The position numbers and the translations under genes are program-made. This document shows positions 55,883 to 64,000 of a stretch of DNA of 64,000 nt, one piece after another. The stretch is from Colwellia sp. 39_35_sub15_T18 (GTDB lineage Bacteria; Pseudomonadota; Gammaproteobacteria; Enterobacterales; Alteromonadaceae), in the NCBI GenBank assembly GCA_002162675.1, contig MAAE01000032.1, positions 124,001-188,000 on the forward strand, given 5' to 3'. Under the pieces are notes generated by a model. The model had not been told where the DNA came from. It did no database searches and saw only the letters and a program-made list of their open reading frames with translations. Each line of letters begins with the position of its first letter. Position 1 is the stretch's first letter.

Positions 55883-56365
55883 ATGAATTCTGTCACAAGT
55901 AAAAAAATAGATCGTATTGATAAAAACATTTTAGCTGAATTACAAAAAGAGGGTCGACTGTCAAATGTTGAATTATCAAAACGTGTCGGTTTAAGCCCAA
56001 CCCCTTGTTTGGAGCGCGTTAAGCGTTTAGAAAAAGAGCAATATATAACAGGTTATCAAGCTAATTTGGATGCAACAAAGCTAAATTTAGCTTTATTGGT
56101 GTTTGTTGAAATAACCCTCACTAAAACTAGCCCTGATGTCTTTGATGATTTTGCCGCGGCGGTGCACGAACTTGAGGTTATTCAAGAGTGTCACTTAGTG
56201 TCGGGGGATTTTGATTTTCTGTTAAAAACCCGGGTAAAAGATATGCTAGCGTATCGGCAATTATTAGGGGATACGCTATTAAGGCTACCGGCGGTCAGTG
56301 AAAGTCGGACTTATGTGGTTATGGATGAAATAAAATCCAGTAATATGTTACCAATTAAGCGATAA
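55883..56365 (+). CDS. lrp: Leucine-responsive regulator Lrp
   Basis: The 160-residue protein is very close to E. coli Lrp: an HTH with ILAELQKEGRLSNVELSKRV and GLSPTPCLERVKRLEKEQ, then the RAM effector domain with ECHLVSGDFDFLLKTRV and the end RTYVVMDEIKSSN. I choose the ATG at 55883 because the 12 upstream codons are not family-like. It is divergent from ald, a common Lrp target, and stands upstream of ftsK as in most gammaproteobacteria. Confidence 0.96.
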   Translation: MNSVTSKKIDRIDKNILAELQKEGRLSNVELSKRVGLSPTPCLERVKRLEKEQYITGYQANLDATKLNLALLVFVEITLTKTSPDVFDDFAAAVHELEVIQECHLVSGDFDFLLKTRVKDMLAYRQLLGDTLLRLPAVSESRTYVVMDEIKSSNMLPIKR

Positions 56366-56429
56366 TTTGTTATTTTACCCTTAATAGCCTTATTTTCATT
56401 ACCAATGAAAAACTTCCCTGGAATTTTAA

Positions 56430-58988
56430 TTGCCTGCTGACCTCATGAAAAATACTGATGAACTCTTTAATGACCCTGTAAACACTCAATCTGATGAGTC
56501 AGTCACTAAGCAGTTAAGTGGCGTGCAGCGCTTACTTGAAACGGGTTTACTCTTTTTTAGTGTCTTTGCCATGTTCTTGATGTTGGCACTATTTAGTTTT
56601 GATGCCGCCGATCCCGGTTGGGCGCAAACGGGTTATCAAACACCGGTTAGAAACCTTGGCGGCGCTGTTGGTGCTTATCTTTCGGATCTATTACTTAACT
56701 TATTTGGTTTTATTGCTTATACCTTACCCTTTGTTGTCGCCATTATTGGTTGGTTATTATTTCAAAAATTTCACCAATTAATGCAGTTAGATTATTTAAC
56801 ATTAGGATTAAAGTTAATTGGCTTTTTCATGTTTTATATGGGCATTACCTCACTAGCCAGTATGAATTTTGATGATCTATTCTACTTTTCTGCCGGCGGT
56901 ATTTTAGGGGATGTGTTAAGTAAAGGCTTCCTACCTTATTTTTCTTTTGTTGGTTCTACCTTAATCTTTCTTATGTTCAGCTGTGCAGGCTTTGTGTTAC
57001 TGACTGGTTTTTCTTGGTTGAATTTTATTGATAATTTAGGCCGCAGTACCATAGCGGCAGTAGTGTTTTTACAGCATTTTCCCCAATATATTAAAGATAA
57101 ATTTGGTACTGAACTCCCTCAAGAGACACAAACATCAACAACCACAGCAGATACTGATAGTATCGATATTGATATTGAAATTGATAGCGCTAGCGAACAA
57201 ACTAAAAAAGTCAGTAAATCATTATCAAAAATATCACCTAAAGCACCACCCAAGATAATCAGCACCAGAGCAAGCGAAGAGGCCATTGAACCCTTTATTG
57301 ATATTAATGAGCTCATTTCAGGGTCAATCGCGGGTAATGTACAAGAGTATGTTAGTGAAGCAGAAATCACTGCCGCTTTTACTCAGGTTGAAAAAGTGAA
57401 TGTTGCCGATGACAACCAAGCATCTAATAGCGGTGCCGTGGTCAGTAGCAGTGATGCCAGCCAAGTGAACTTAGTGGCCAGTGAAGAAGCATTTGAAGGT
57501 ATGCCATCGATTGATTTACTTGATAGACCAGACAAAGAGAAAAACCCAATAAATAGAGCAGAGTTAGAGCAGGTTAGCCGTTTAGTTGAAGCCAAGCTGC
57601 TTGATTTTAAAGTGCAGGCACAAGTTGTTGCCGTATACCCCGGCCCGGTAATTACCCGCTTTGAACTTGACTTAGCGCCCGGTATGAAGGTCAGTAAAAT
57701 CACCTCATTGTCGAAAGATTTAGCGCGTGCACTTTCTGCTATTAGTGTCCGCGTGGTTGAAGTGATCCCCGGAAAATCGGTGATTGGTTTAGAGTTACCT
57801 AATAAGCATCGGGAAATCGTCAGATTAAGCGAAGTTATTGCTTGTCCTGCCTTTGAAGAATCAACTTCACCTTTAGCCATGGTGCTAGGTAAAGATATTG
57901 CCGGCGAACCTGTGGTGGTTGATTTAGCTAAAATGCCACATTTATTAGTGGCGGGTACTACCGGCTCTGGTAAGTCTGTGGGGGTTAACACTATGATTGT
58001 TAGCTTGCTTTATAAATCGACCCCCGAAGATGTGCGTTTGATCATGATAGACCCTAAAATGCTTGAGCTTTCTGTCTATGAAGGTATTCCGCATTTACTC
58101 TCAGAAGTGGTTACCGATATGAAAGACGCCGCTAATGCTTTGCGTTGGTGTGTGGGTGAAATGGAACGTCGTTATAAGTTGATGTCAGCCTTAGGGGTTA
58201 GAAATTTAAAAGGCTACAACAAAAAAATACTGACTGCCATTGAAGAGGGTGAGCCTATGATTGACCCGTTATGGCAGCCTAGTGATGGCCTTGATCAAAC
58301 ACCACCACTATTAGAAAAATTACCCAGCATTGTTGTTATTGTTGATGAATTTGCCGACATGATGATGATTGTTGGTAAAAAAGTTGAAGAGTTAATTGCC
58401 CGTATCGCACAAAAGGCACGTGCTGCAGGCATACATTTAATATTAGCAACGCAAAGGCCGTCGGTTGATGTGATTACCGGTTTAATTAAAGCCAATATTC
58501 CCACCCGTATGGCCTTTCAAGTTTCTTCTGGCCTAAACTCTCGTACTATTTTAGATCAACAAGGTGCTGAGCAATTACTCGGTATGGGGGATATGCTTTA
58601 TTTACCGCCGGGTACAGGGGTGCCAACGCGTGTTCATGGCGCTTTTATTGACGATCATGAAGTACATGCGGTAGTAAATGACTGGAAACAACGTGGCGAA
58701 CCCAATTACGTTGAAGAAATTTTGGCTGGTGGCAGCGATGAAGACATGCTATTACCTGGCGAACAAGCTGAAGGTGGCAATGAAGAGTCGGATGCCCTTT
58801 ATGATGAAGCGGTAAATTTTGTTACAGAAAAACGTCGCGTTTCCATTTCAAGTGTACAAAGACAATTTAGAATTGGCTATAATCGTGCCGCTAGAATTGT
58901 CGAACAAATGGAAATTCAAGGTGTGGTGTCAAATGCGGGTAACAATGGCGCGCGCGAAGTACTCGCACCACCGCCGATTAGAGATTAA
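56430..58988 (+). CDS. ftsK: DNA translocase FtsK
   Basis: The 852-residue protein has four N-terminal membrane helices (about 32-205), a variable acidic linker (about 215-375) and the motor: Walker [15 protein letters not shown] near 508-520, [11 protein letters not shown] and [13 protein letters not shown] winged-helix gamma domain (about 785-852, [21 protein letters not shown]) reads KOPS sites. It couples division to chromosome segregation and XerCD action. The start may be TTG at 56430 or ATG at 56445. The linker is shorter than in E. coli (1329 residues). Confidence 0.97.
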   Translation: MPADLMKNTDELFNDPVNTQSDESVTKQLSGVQRLLETGLLFFSVFAMFLMLALFSFDAADPGWAQTGYQTPVRNLGGAVGAYLSDLLLNLFGFIAYTLPFVVAIIGWLLFQKFHQLMQLDYLTLGLKLIGFFMFYMGITSLASMNFDDLFYFSAGGILGDVLSKGFLPYFSFVGSTLIFLMFSCAGFVLLTGFSWLNFIDNLGRSTIAAVVFLQHFPQYIKDKFGTELPQETQTSTTTADTDSIDIDIEIDSASEQTKKVSKSLSKISPKAPPKIISTRASEEAIEPFIDINELISGSIAGNVQEYVSEAEITAAFTQVEKVNVADDNQASNSGAVVSSSDASQVNLVASEEAFEGMPSIDLLDRPDKEKNPINRAELEQVSRLVEAKLLDFKVQAQVVAVYPGPVITRFELDLAPGMKVSKITSLSKDLARALSAISVRVVEVIPGKSVIGLELPNKHREIVRLSEVIACPAFEESTSPLAMVLGKDIAGEPVVVDLAKMPHLLVAGTTGSGKSVGVNTMIVSLLYKSTPEDVRLIMIDPKMLELSVYEGIPHLLSEVVTDMKDAANALRWCVGEMERRYKLMSALGVRNLKGYNKKILTAIEEGEPMIDPLWQPSDGLDQTPPLLEKLPSIVVIVDEFADMMMIVGKKVEELIARIAQKARAAGIHLILATQRPSVDVITGLIKANIPTRMAFQVSSGLNSRTILDQQGAEQLLGMGDMLYLPPGTGVPTRVHGAFIDDHEVHAVVNDWKQRGEPNYVEEILAGGSDEDMLLPGEQAEGGNEESDALYDEAVNFVTEKRRVSISSVQRQFRIGYNRAARIVEQMEIQGVVSNAGNNGAREVLAPPPIRD

Positions 58989-59005
58989 AAGCATCGATAC
59001 TATTC

Positions 59006-59263
59006 ACCACCGAGTCGCGATGCTCTCTGTGGTAAATATTTTTAAAGCTGAATAAATAAAAAGTAATTTAACTATGAATAAAAAAACTCTGGTTAAGACC
59101 GTCATGGTAACTGTTTACCACCGAGTCGCGATGCTTCACAGAGGGCTTTTCAAGCCTACACAGAGGCTTTTTATGCTCGGTGTAGTGCGCAGCACCTCGG
59201 TGCTCTCTGTGGTAAATATTTTTAAGCTCAATTGAAGCTCAATAAATATAAAGTAATTAAAAT
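59006..59263 (+). repeat. Tandem duplication of the lolA 5' end with palindromic elements
   Basis: A short element remnant (59006-59033) and a full element (59117-59213) alternate with two copies of the lolA leader. At 59074, ATGAATAAAAAAACTCTGG is identical to the real lolA start at 59264, and the upstream AAATATTTTTAAAGCTGAATAAAT / AAATATTTTTAAGCTCAATTG flanks match. The first copy runs into the element after about 14 codons and stays open for about 50 codons, so it is a decayed start, not a functional lolA. Confidence 0.85.
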
Positions 59264-60028
59264 ATGAATAAAAAAACTCTGGCTAATGCTTTCATGGCGC
59301 TAGCGCTTAGCACTAGTAGCAGCCACTTATTTGCCCAAGCGAATAACTTATCTGCCACTGAACTTGTACAAGCAACTCAACCAAGCCAAGTAACAAAAAA
59401 CACGACTAACAGTGCCAGTAAAAAACTGTTAATGGCAAAATTAAGTCATCTTGATTTTTTCACCGCAAACTTTAACCAACAAGTGTTGAGTGAGTCAGGT
59501 GAAGTTATTGAAGAGAGTACGGGCAAGCTGGCTATCAGCAAACCCAACCTAGCCAACTGGCAAGTGTTAACGCCCGATGAACTATCGATAGTGTCTGACG
59601 GCAGTAGCGTTTGGTTTTATAACCCATGGATTGAACAAGTTAGTGTTTATGCTTTATCTGCTGCCATTGCGCGCACCCCTATTTTACTGTTAACCAGTAA
59701 AGATGAAACCTTGTGGCAACAATACCGTGTTGAAGAAATAAATAAGCTTGAACAAAAATCGACGTCTAAAGCTGATGACCAGAAAAGCAGCCAGCAAACC
59801 TTTGTTATTAGTGCTATTGATACCAACAGCCAGATAAAAAGTTTAACACTGGTTTTTGAAGCAAAAAAAGCAGGTGGAGAAGGGCAGTTAAGCGAGTTTT
59901 CATTTCTTGATGCTACAGGGCAGCTAAGCCGTATTCGTTTAAGTGAATTCAATGATCAGCAAGCACCAACACCGGCGTTATTTCATTTTGAGGTTCCGCA
60001 AGACACTCAAATTGATGATCAACGCTAA
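59264..60028 (+). CDS. lolA: Outer-membrane lipoprotein carrier LolA
   Basis: The 254-residue protein has a signal peptide (about residues 1-25, ending HLFAQA) and the LolA fold. Visible are the LDFFTANFNQQVLSESGEVI and LAISKPNLANWQVLTPDEL segments and SDGSSVWFYNPWIEQV. It carries lipoproteins across the periplasm from LolCDE to LolB. It is longer than E. coli LolA (203) owing to an N-terminal linker and a Ser/Gln-rich insertion near residues 162-178. The gene order ftsK-lolA-rarA is conserved. Confidence 0.94.
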   Translation: MNKKTLANAFMALALSTSSSHLFAQANNLSATELVQATQPSQVTKNTTNSASKKLLMAKLSHLDFFTANFNQQVLSESGEVIEESTGKLAISKPNLANWQVLTPDELSIVSDGSSVWFYNPWIEQVSVYALSAAIARTPILLLTSKDETLWQQYRVEEINKLEQKSTSKADDQKSSQQTFVISAIDTNSQIKSLTLVFEAKKAGGEGQLSEFSFLDATGQLSRIRLSEFNDQQAPTPALFHFEVPQDTQIDDQR

Positions 60029-60041
60029 GTATTGGATAACT

Positions 60042-60113
60042 CCACCGCCGCGATGCTTCACAGAGACGTTTTATTCTCGGTGTAGTGCGTAGCACCTCGG
60101 TGCTCTCTGTGGT
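60042..60113 (+). repeat. Palindromic element in front of rarA
   Basis: The copy (CCACCGCCGCGATGCTTCAC ... CTCGGTGCTCTCTGTGGT) is followed by AAATATTTCTAAGCTGAATAAATA and, 20 bp later, the rarA start. The same flank is found in front of ald. Confidence 0.88.
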
Positions 60114-60158
60114 AAATATTTCTAAGCTGAATAAATACCGTATTGATAAGGTAAAACG

Positions 60159-61616
60159 TTGAAAAAAGACAGCCAACAAACGAGCTTTTTATCTTTTGAG
60201 GAAAGTGATCAACAAAGTTTGATAACAGCAGAGCCACAAAGCGCTGAGCATTCAAGTCAGCCTATTGCCTCACCTTTAGCCGCGCCCTTAGCTGCGCCTT
60301 TAGCCGCAAAGATGCGTCCACAAAGTCTCCATGATTATGTGGGTCAGCAACACATACTCGGTGAAAATTCACCGTTACGGGCCGCCATTGAACAAGGGCA
60401 TTGTCATTCGCTTATTTTTTGGGGGCCACCGGGCAGCGGTAAAACCACGCTAGCAGAAATTATTGCTCACCATGTTAATGCCAAAGTTATCAGGCTTTCT
60501 GCCGTGACTTCCGGTATTAAAGATATTCGCTTAGCCATTGAGCAAGCAAAAATTAGAGCGAGCAATGGCCACAACGATAATGCCACGGTGCTTTTTGTTG
60601 ATGAAGTGCATCGTTTTAATAAGTCACAACAAGACGCTTTTTTACCTTTTATTGAAGATGGTACTATCATTTTTATTGGCGCAACCACTGAAAACCCCGC
60701 CTTTGAACTGAATCAGGCGCTTTTATCTCGCGCTCGGGTCTATACGTTAAAAAAACTTACCGCCAATGATTTAACACAAGTGCTCGATCGTACTGTGGCT
60801 ACCATTGAGAAAGAACAACAGCTCACTATTGAGCTTGATGCCGATGCCAAGCAAAGTTTCTTGAATCGCGCTGACGGTGATGCCAGACGTTTACTTAACT
60901 TATTAGAAAACTGTCTTGATAGTGTTATTGCTGAAAATAACCACAAAACTATCACTGTTAAGTTGATTAGTCAGGTTGCCGGCTCTAAGGTTGCGCTTTA
61001 TGATAAAGGTGGCGATGCCTTTTATGACCTAATTAGTGCCTTTCATAAATCAGTACGTGGCTCTAGCCCTGATGCCGCTTTATATTGGTATGCACGAATT
61101 TTAACCGGTGGCGGTGATGCGCTTTATGTGGCAAGGCGCTTATTAGCTATAGCCAGTGAAGATATTGGTAATGCCGATCCACGGGCAATGCAATTAGCCA
61201 TAAACGCGTGGGATACTTACCATAGAGTTGGTCCCGGTGAAGGCGAGCGAGCTATTGCACAAGCCGCCGTTTATATGGCGTTAGCACCAAAAAGTAATGC
61301 AGTTTATATGGCCTTTAGCCAAGCAAAAATACTGGCAGAGCAAACGTCCAGTTTAGATGTACCCGATCATTTGAAAAACTCAACCAGCGAAATCACTAAA
61401 GCATTAGGCCACGGCGCTGATTATCGTTATGCACATCATGAAGTAAACGCTTTTGCGGCGGGAGAAAATTATTTTCCAAAAGCACTAGCGCAAGCCACTG
61501 GCTATAATACTGAGCTTTATCAACCGAGTGATCGCGGCTTGGAAAAACAATTAAAAGAAAAACTAGATTACCTTAACCGATTAAACCAAGAGAGCAATGA
61601 GCAGCGCTATGACTAA
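60159..61616 (+). CDS. rarA: Replication-associated recombination protein RarA
   Basis: The 485-residue AAA+ ATPase has Walker [17 protein letters not shown] near 87, Walker [18 protein letters not shown] and the sensor [12 protein letters not shown]. It acts at stalled forks. The TTG at 60159 is preceded by AAGG at good spacing. The N terminus carries a short perfect repeat [12 protein letters not shown] (residues 34-45), probably from a 12-bp tandem repeat in the DNA. Confidence 0.95.
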   Translation: MKKDSQQTSFLSFEESDQQSLITAEPQSAEHSSQPIASPLAAPLAAPLAAKMRPQSLHDYVGQQHILGENSPLRAAIEQGHCHSLIFWGPPGSGKTTLAEIIAHHVNAKVIRLSAVTSGIKDIRLAIEQAKIRASNGHNDNATVLFVDEVHRFNKSQQDAFLPFIEDGTIIFIGATTENPAFELNQALLSRARVYTLKKLTANDLTQVLDRTVATIEKEQQLTIELDADAKQSFLNRADGDARRLLNLLENCLDSVIAENNHKTITVKLISQVAGSKVALYDKGGDAFYDLISAFHKSVRGSSPDAALYWYARILTGGGDALYVARRLLAIASEDIGNADPRAMQLAINAWDTYHRVGPGEGERAIAQAAVYMALAPKSNAVYMAFSQAKILAEQTSSLDVPDHLKNSTSEITKALGHGADYRYAHHEVNAFAAGENYFPKALAQATGYNTELYQPSDRGLEKQLKEKLDYLNRLNQESNEQRYD

Positions 61617-62010
61617 TACTGTTAGTAACTTTACCTTATACGCATTTGTTGCTCTTGGCGGAGCTTGTGGTGCTAGCTTACGTTTTTATATCTCACAATT
61701 AGTACTAAATTGGTTAGGAAAAGGTTTCCCTTTTGCCACCTTGGTGGTTAATATCACAGGCTCATTTGTGATGGGAGCACTTTACCAATTAATTGAACAT
61801 GAATTATTAGATATTCATGTGCATAGAACATTATTAGGTATTGGCTTTTTAGGTGCGTTTACCACCTTTTCAACATTTTCGTTAGACACCTTGTTGTTGT
61901 TACAACAAGGTGATGTGCTTAAAGCGGGCATTAATGTTTTATTAAATGTTTCCCTTTGTATAGCAGCTGCTGGACTTGGACTTTATCTCGTGTCAAGTTT
62001 AGCCAAATAG
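61597..62010 (+). CDS. crcB: Fluoride ion channel CrcB
   Basis: The 137-residue protein has four membrane helices with the family motifs [28 protein letters not shown] and [16 protein letters not shown]. It exports fluoride as a dual-topology dimer. The start overlaps rarA by 20 bp; an ATG at 61609 is an alternative. No fluoride riboswitch could fit, because the upstream sequence is coding. Confidence 0.95.
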   Translation: MSSAMTNTVSNFTLYAFVALGGACGASLRFYISQLVLNWLGKGFPFATLVVNITGSFVMGALYQLIEHELLDIHVHRTLLGIGFLGAFTTFSTFSLDTLLLLQQGDVLKAGINVLLNVSLCIAAAGLGLYLVSSLAK

Positions 62011-62054
62011 AAAACCTTTAACTTACTTTTTACTTACATACAGACAATACGTGA

Positions 62055-63341
<1,287 letters not shown>

Positions 63342-63378
63342 TCGTTAAATGGTAAAGTAAGTGGTAAAGTACGATTAT

Positions 63379-63405
63379 AGAGCGCGGTTTTACCGCGCTT
63401 TTTGT
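63379..63405 (+). terminator. Terminator of serS
   Basis: AGCGCGGT (63381-63388) and ACCGCGCT (63392-63399) form an 8-bp stem with a 3-nt loop followed by TTTTTG, about 40 bp after the serS stop. Confidence 0.88.
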
Positions 63406-63557
63406 TATGGGGTATTTGTTGTAGGGAATGTGCTATTGGTCACTCGTTATTTTCAATAAAAGAATAAATTATCTTTTTCTGTGTAATAAATTAATGGTGA
63501 TCGGGTCTATTAAGTTAACTCAACTCAATTTAGTTAATATTAATAAAGGAAAGTCCC

Positions 63558-64000
63558 TTGCTGCGAAGTTTTGCCATTCAAGCCCTTATTTTCTTAGTTG
63601 TCTTTCAAGGCATCTCTCTGCTTCGTGAAACGAGTATGCTATCAACAGATGTTGAATTAACGGCAATAGCAAGCCAAGCGACTCGCAATGTACCCACTTT
63701 AATGGGTGAAACCATTAATTTAGCGTCGCAGGGAAAAACAACGGTTATTTATTTCTTTGCTCCCTGGTGTCAAGTTTGTCATGTCAGTATTGGTAATTTA
63801 CAATCGTTATATGAAAAAAATGAAAACCTTGACGTTATTGCGGTTGCGCTTGATTATACCCGTATTGATGAAGTGACCAACTTTACCAGACAGCATCAGT
63901 TAACCTTTCCTATTGCCTTAGGCAATGAAGCAATTAAACACGCTTTTTCTATCAGCGGTTATCCAAGTTATTACGTTATTAGTGAAGAAAATACCATTAT
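63558..64000 (+). CDS. Membrane-anchored thioredoxin-like (TlpA/ScsD-type) protein, partial
   Basis: The open frame starts at TTG 63558, 7 nt after AAAGGA, and runs off the window. It has an N-terminal hydrophobic anchor (SFAIQALIFLVVFQGISLL), then a thioredoxin fold with the redox pair in FAPWCQVCH (about residue 75) and the cis-Pro region SGYPSYYVI. It would act in the periplasm as a thiol oxidoreductase. The 3' end is missing, so its full length is unknown. Confidence 0.85.
   Translation, partial: MLRSFAIQALIFLVVFQGISLLRETSMLSTDVELTAIASQATRNVPTLMGETINLASQGKTTVIYFFAPWCQVCHVSIGNLQSLYEKNENLDVIAVALDYTRIDEVTNFTRQHQLTFPIALGNEAIKHAFSISGYPSYYVISEENTI

Noticed and set aside
57383-57991. Long antisense open frame (202 codons) inside ftsK
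   Set aside because: It is a shadow of the ftsK reading frame with no family resemblance and no start signals.
61560-61610. Fluoride riboswitch before crcB
   Set aside because: The crcB start overlaps the rarA coding sequence and no riboswitch-like fold is apparent.

Overview
The window looks like chromosomal DNA of a marine gammaproteobacterium of the Alteromonadales, most likely a Colwellia/Thalassotalea-type organism. The reasons are the low G+C, the AT-rich spacers, the housekeeping order lrp-ftsK-lolA-rarA-crcB-serS and infA-bpt-aat-trxB, a VpsM/VpsN/VpsO-like export set and a PEP-CTERM protein. The genus is inferred from gene content, not from a database search.

Layout. 1-5.7 kb: tRNA-Ser(UGA) with decayed tandem copies of its 3' end, a class II aldolase-family gene, an RhlE-type helicase, a DUF4124-like membrane protein and a CPA2 antiporter. 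5.9-16.6 kb: a lasso-peptide (RiPP) biosynthetic locus, described below. 16.7-17.5 kb: a HepT/MntA-type HEPN-nucleotidyltransferase pair. 17.5-17.8 kb: a 123-bp tandem repeat. 17.9-40.3 kb: a Wzx/Wzy-type exopolysaccharide locus with galU, rfbACDB, glycosyltransferases, polymerase, flippase, sulfotransferase, acetyl/acyltransferases, a secreted glycosidase-like protein, a PHP phosphatase, Wzc-type kinase, Wza-like protein and VpsM-like barrel. 40.9-50.2 kb: recC-recB-recD. 51.2-55.6 kb (minus strand): infA, bpt, aat, trxB, ald. 55.9-63.3 kb: lrp, ftsK, lolA, rarA, crcB, serS. The window ends inside a membrane-anchored thioredoxin-like gene.

The main discovery candidate is the lasso-peptide locus. 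A 56-codon gene at 12759-12929 has the lasso leader motif (Tyr19, Pro22, Leu24, Gly28, Leu33, Thr34 at position -2) and a 21-residue core that begins with Gly and has Asp at core position 8 and Glu at 9. Around it are an ABC exporter (D), a PqqD-like recognition protein (B1), a Cys-His-Asp leader peptidase (B2), an asparagine-synthetase-like cyclase (C, on the opposite strand), an HprK-like kinase (K) and a PF14907-type nucleotidyltransferase (N). This is the gene complement of paeninodin-type clusters, but in a rearranged order. It is interrupted by a prlF-yhaV toxin-antitoxin pair, repeat elements and the EPS-initiating sugar-phosphate transferase. The precursor lies 5 bp behind a PEP-CTERM protein gene, under a well-spaced sigma-54-type promoter at 12053-12069, and is followed by a perfect 11-bp stem-loop. 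Peptide and envelope/EPS genes therefore look physically and perhaps transcriptionally coupled.

The second notable layer is repeats. A dispersed palindromic element (ACCACCGAG ... CTCTGTGGT, about 75-125 bp when full) occurs more than a dozen times. Several copies, with a conserved flank, sit directly in front of ald, lolA and rarA, and one lies within a tandem duplication of the lolA 5' end. A second short inverted-repeat family (GTAGGCGGGAATTTATTCGCGC-like arms) occurs three times.
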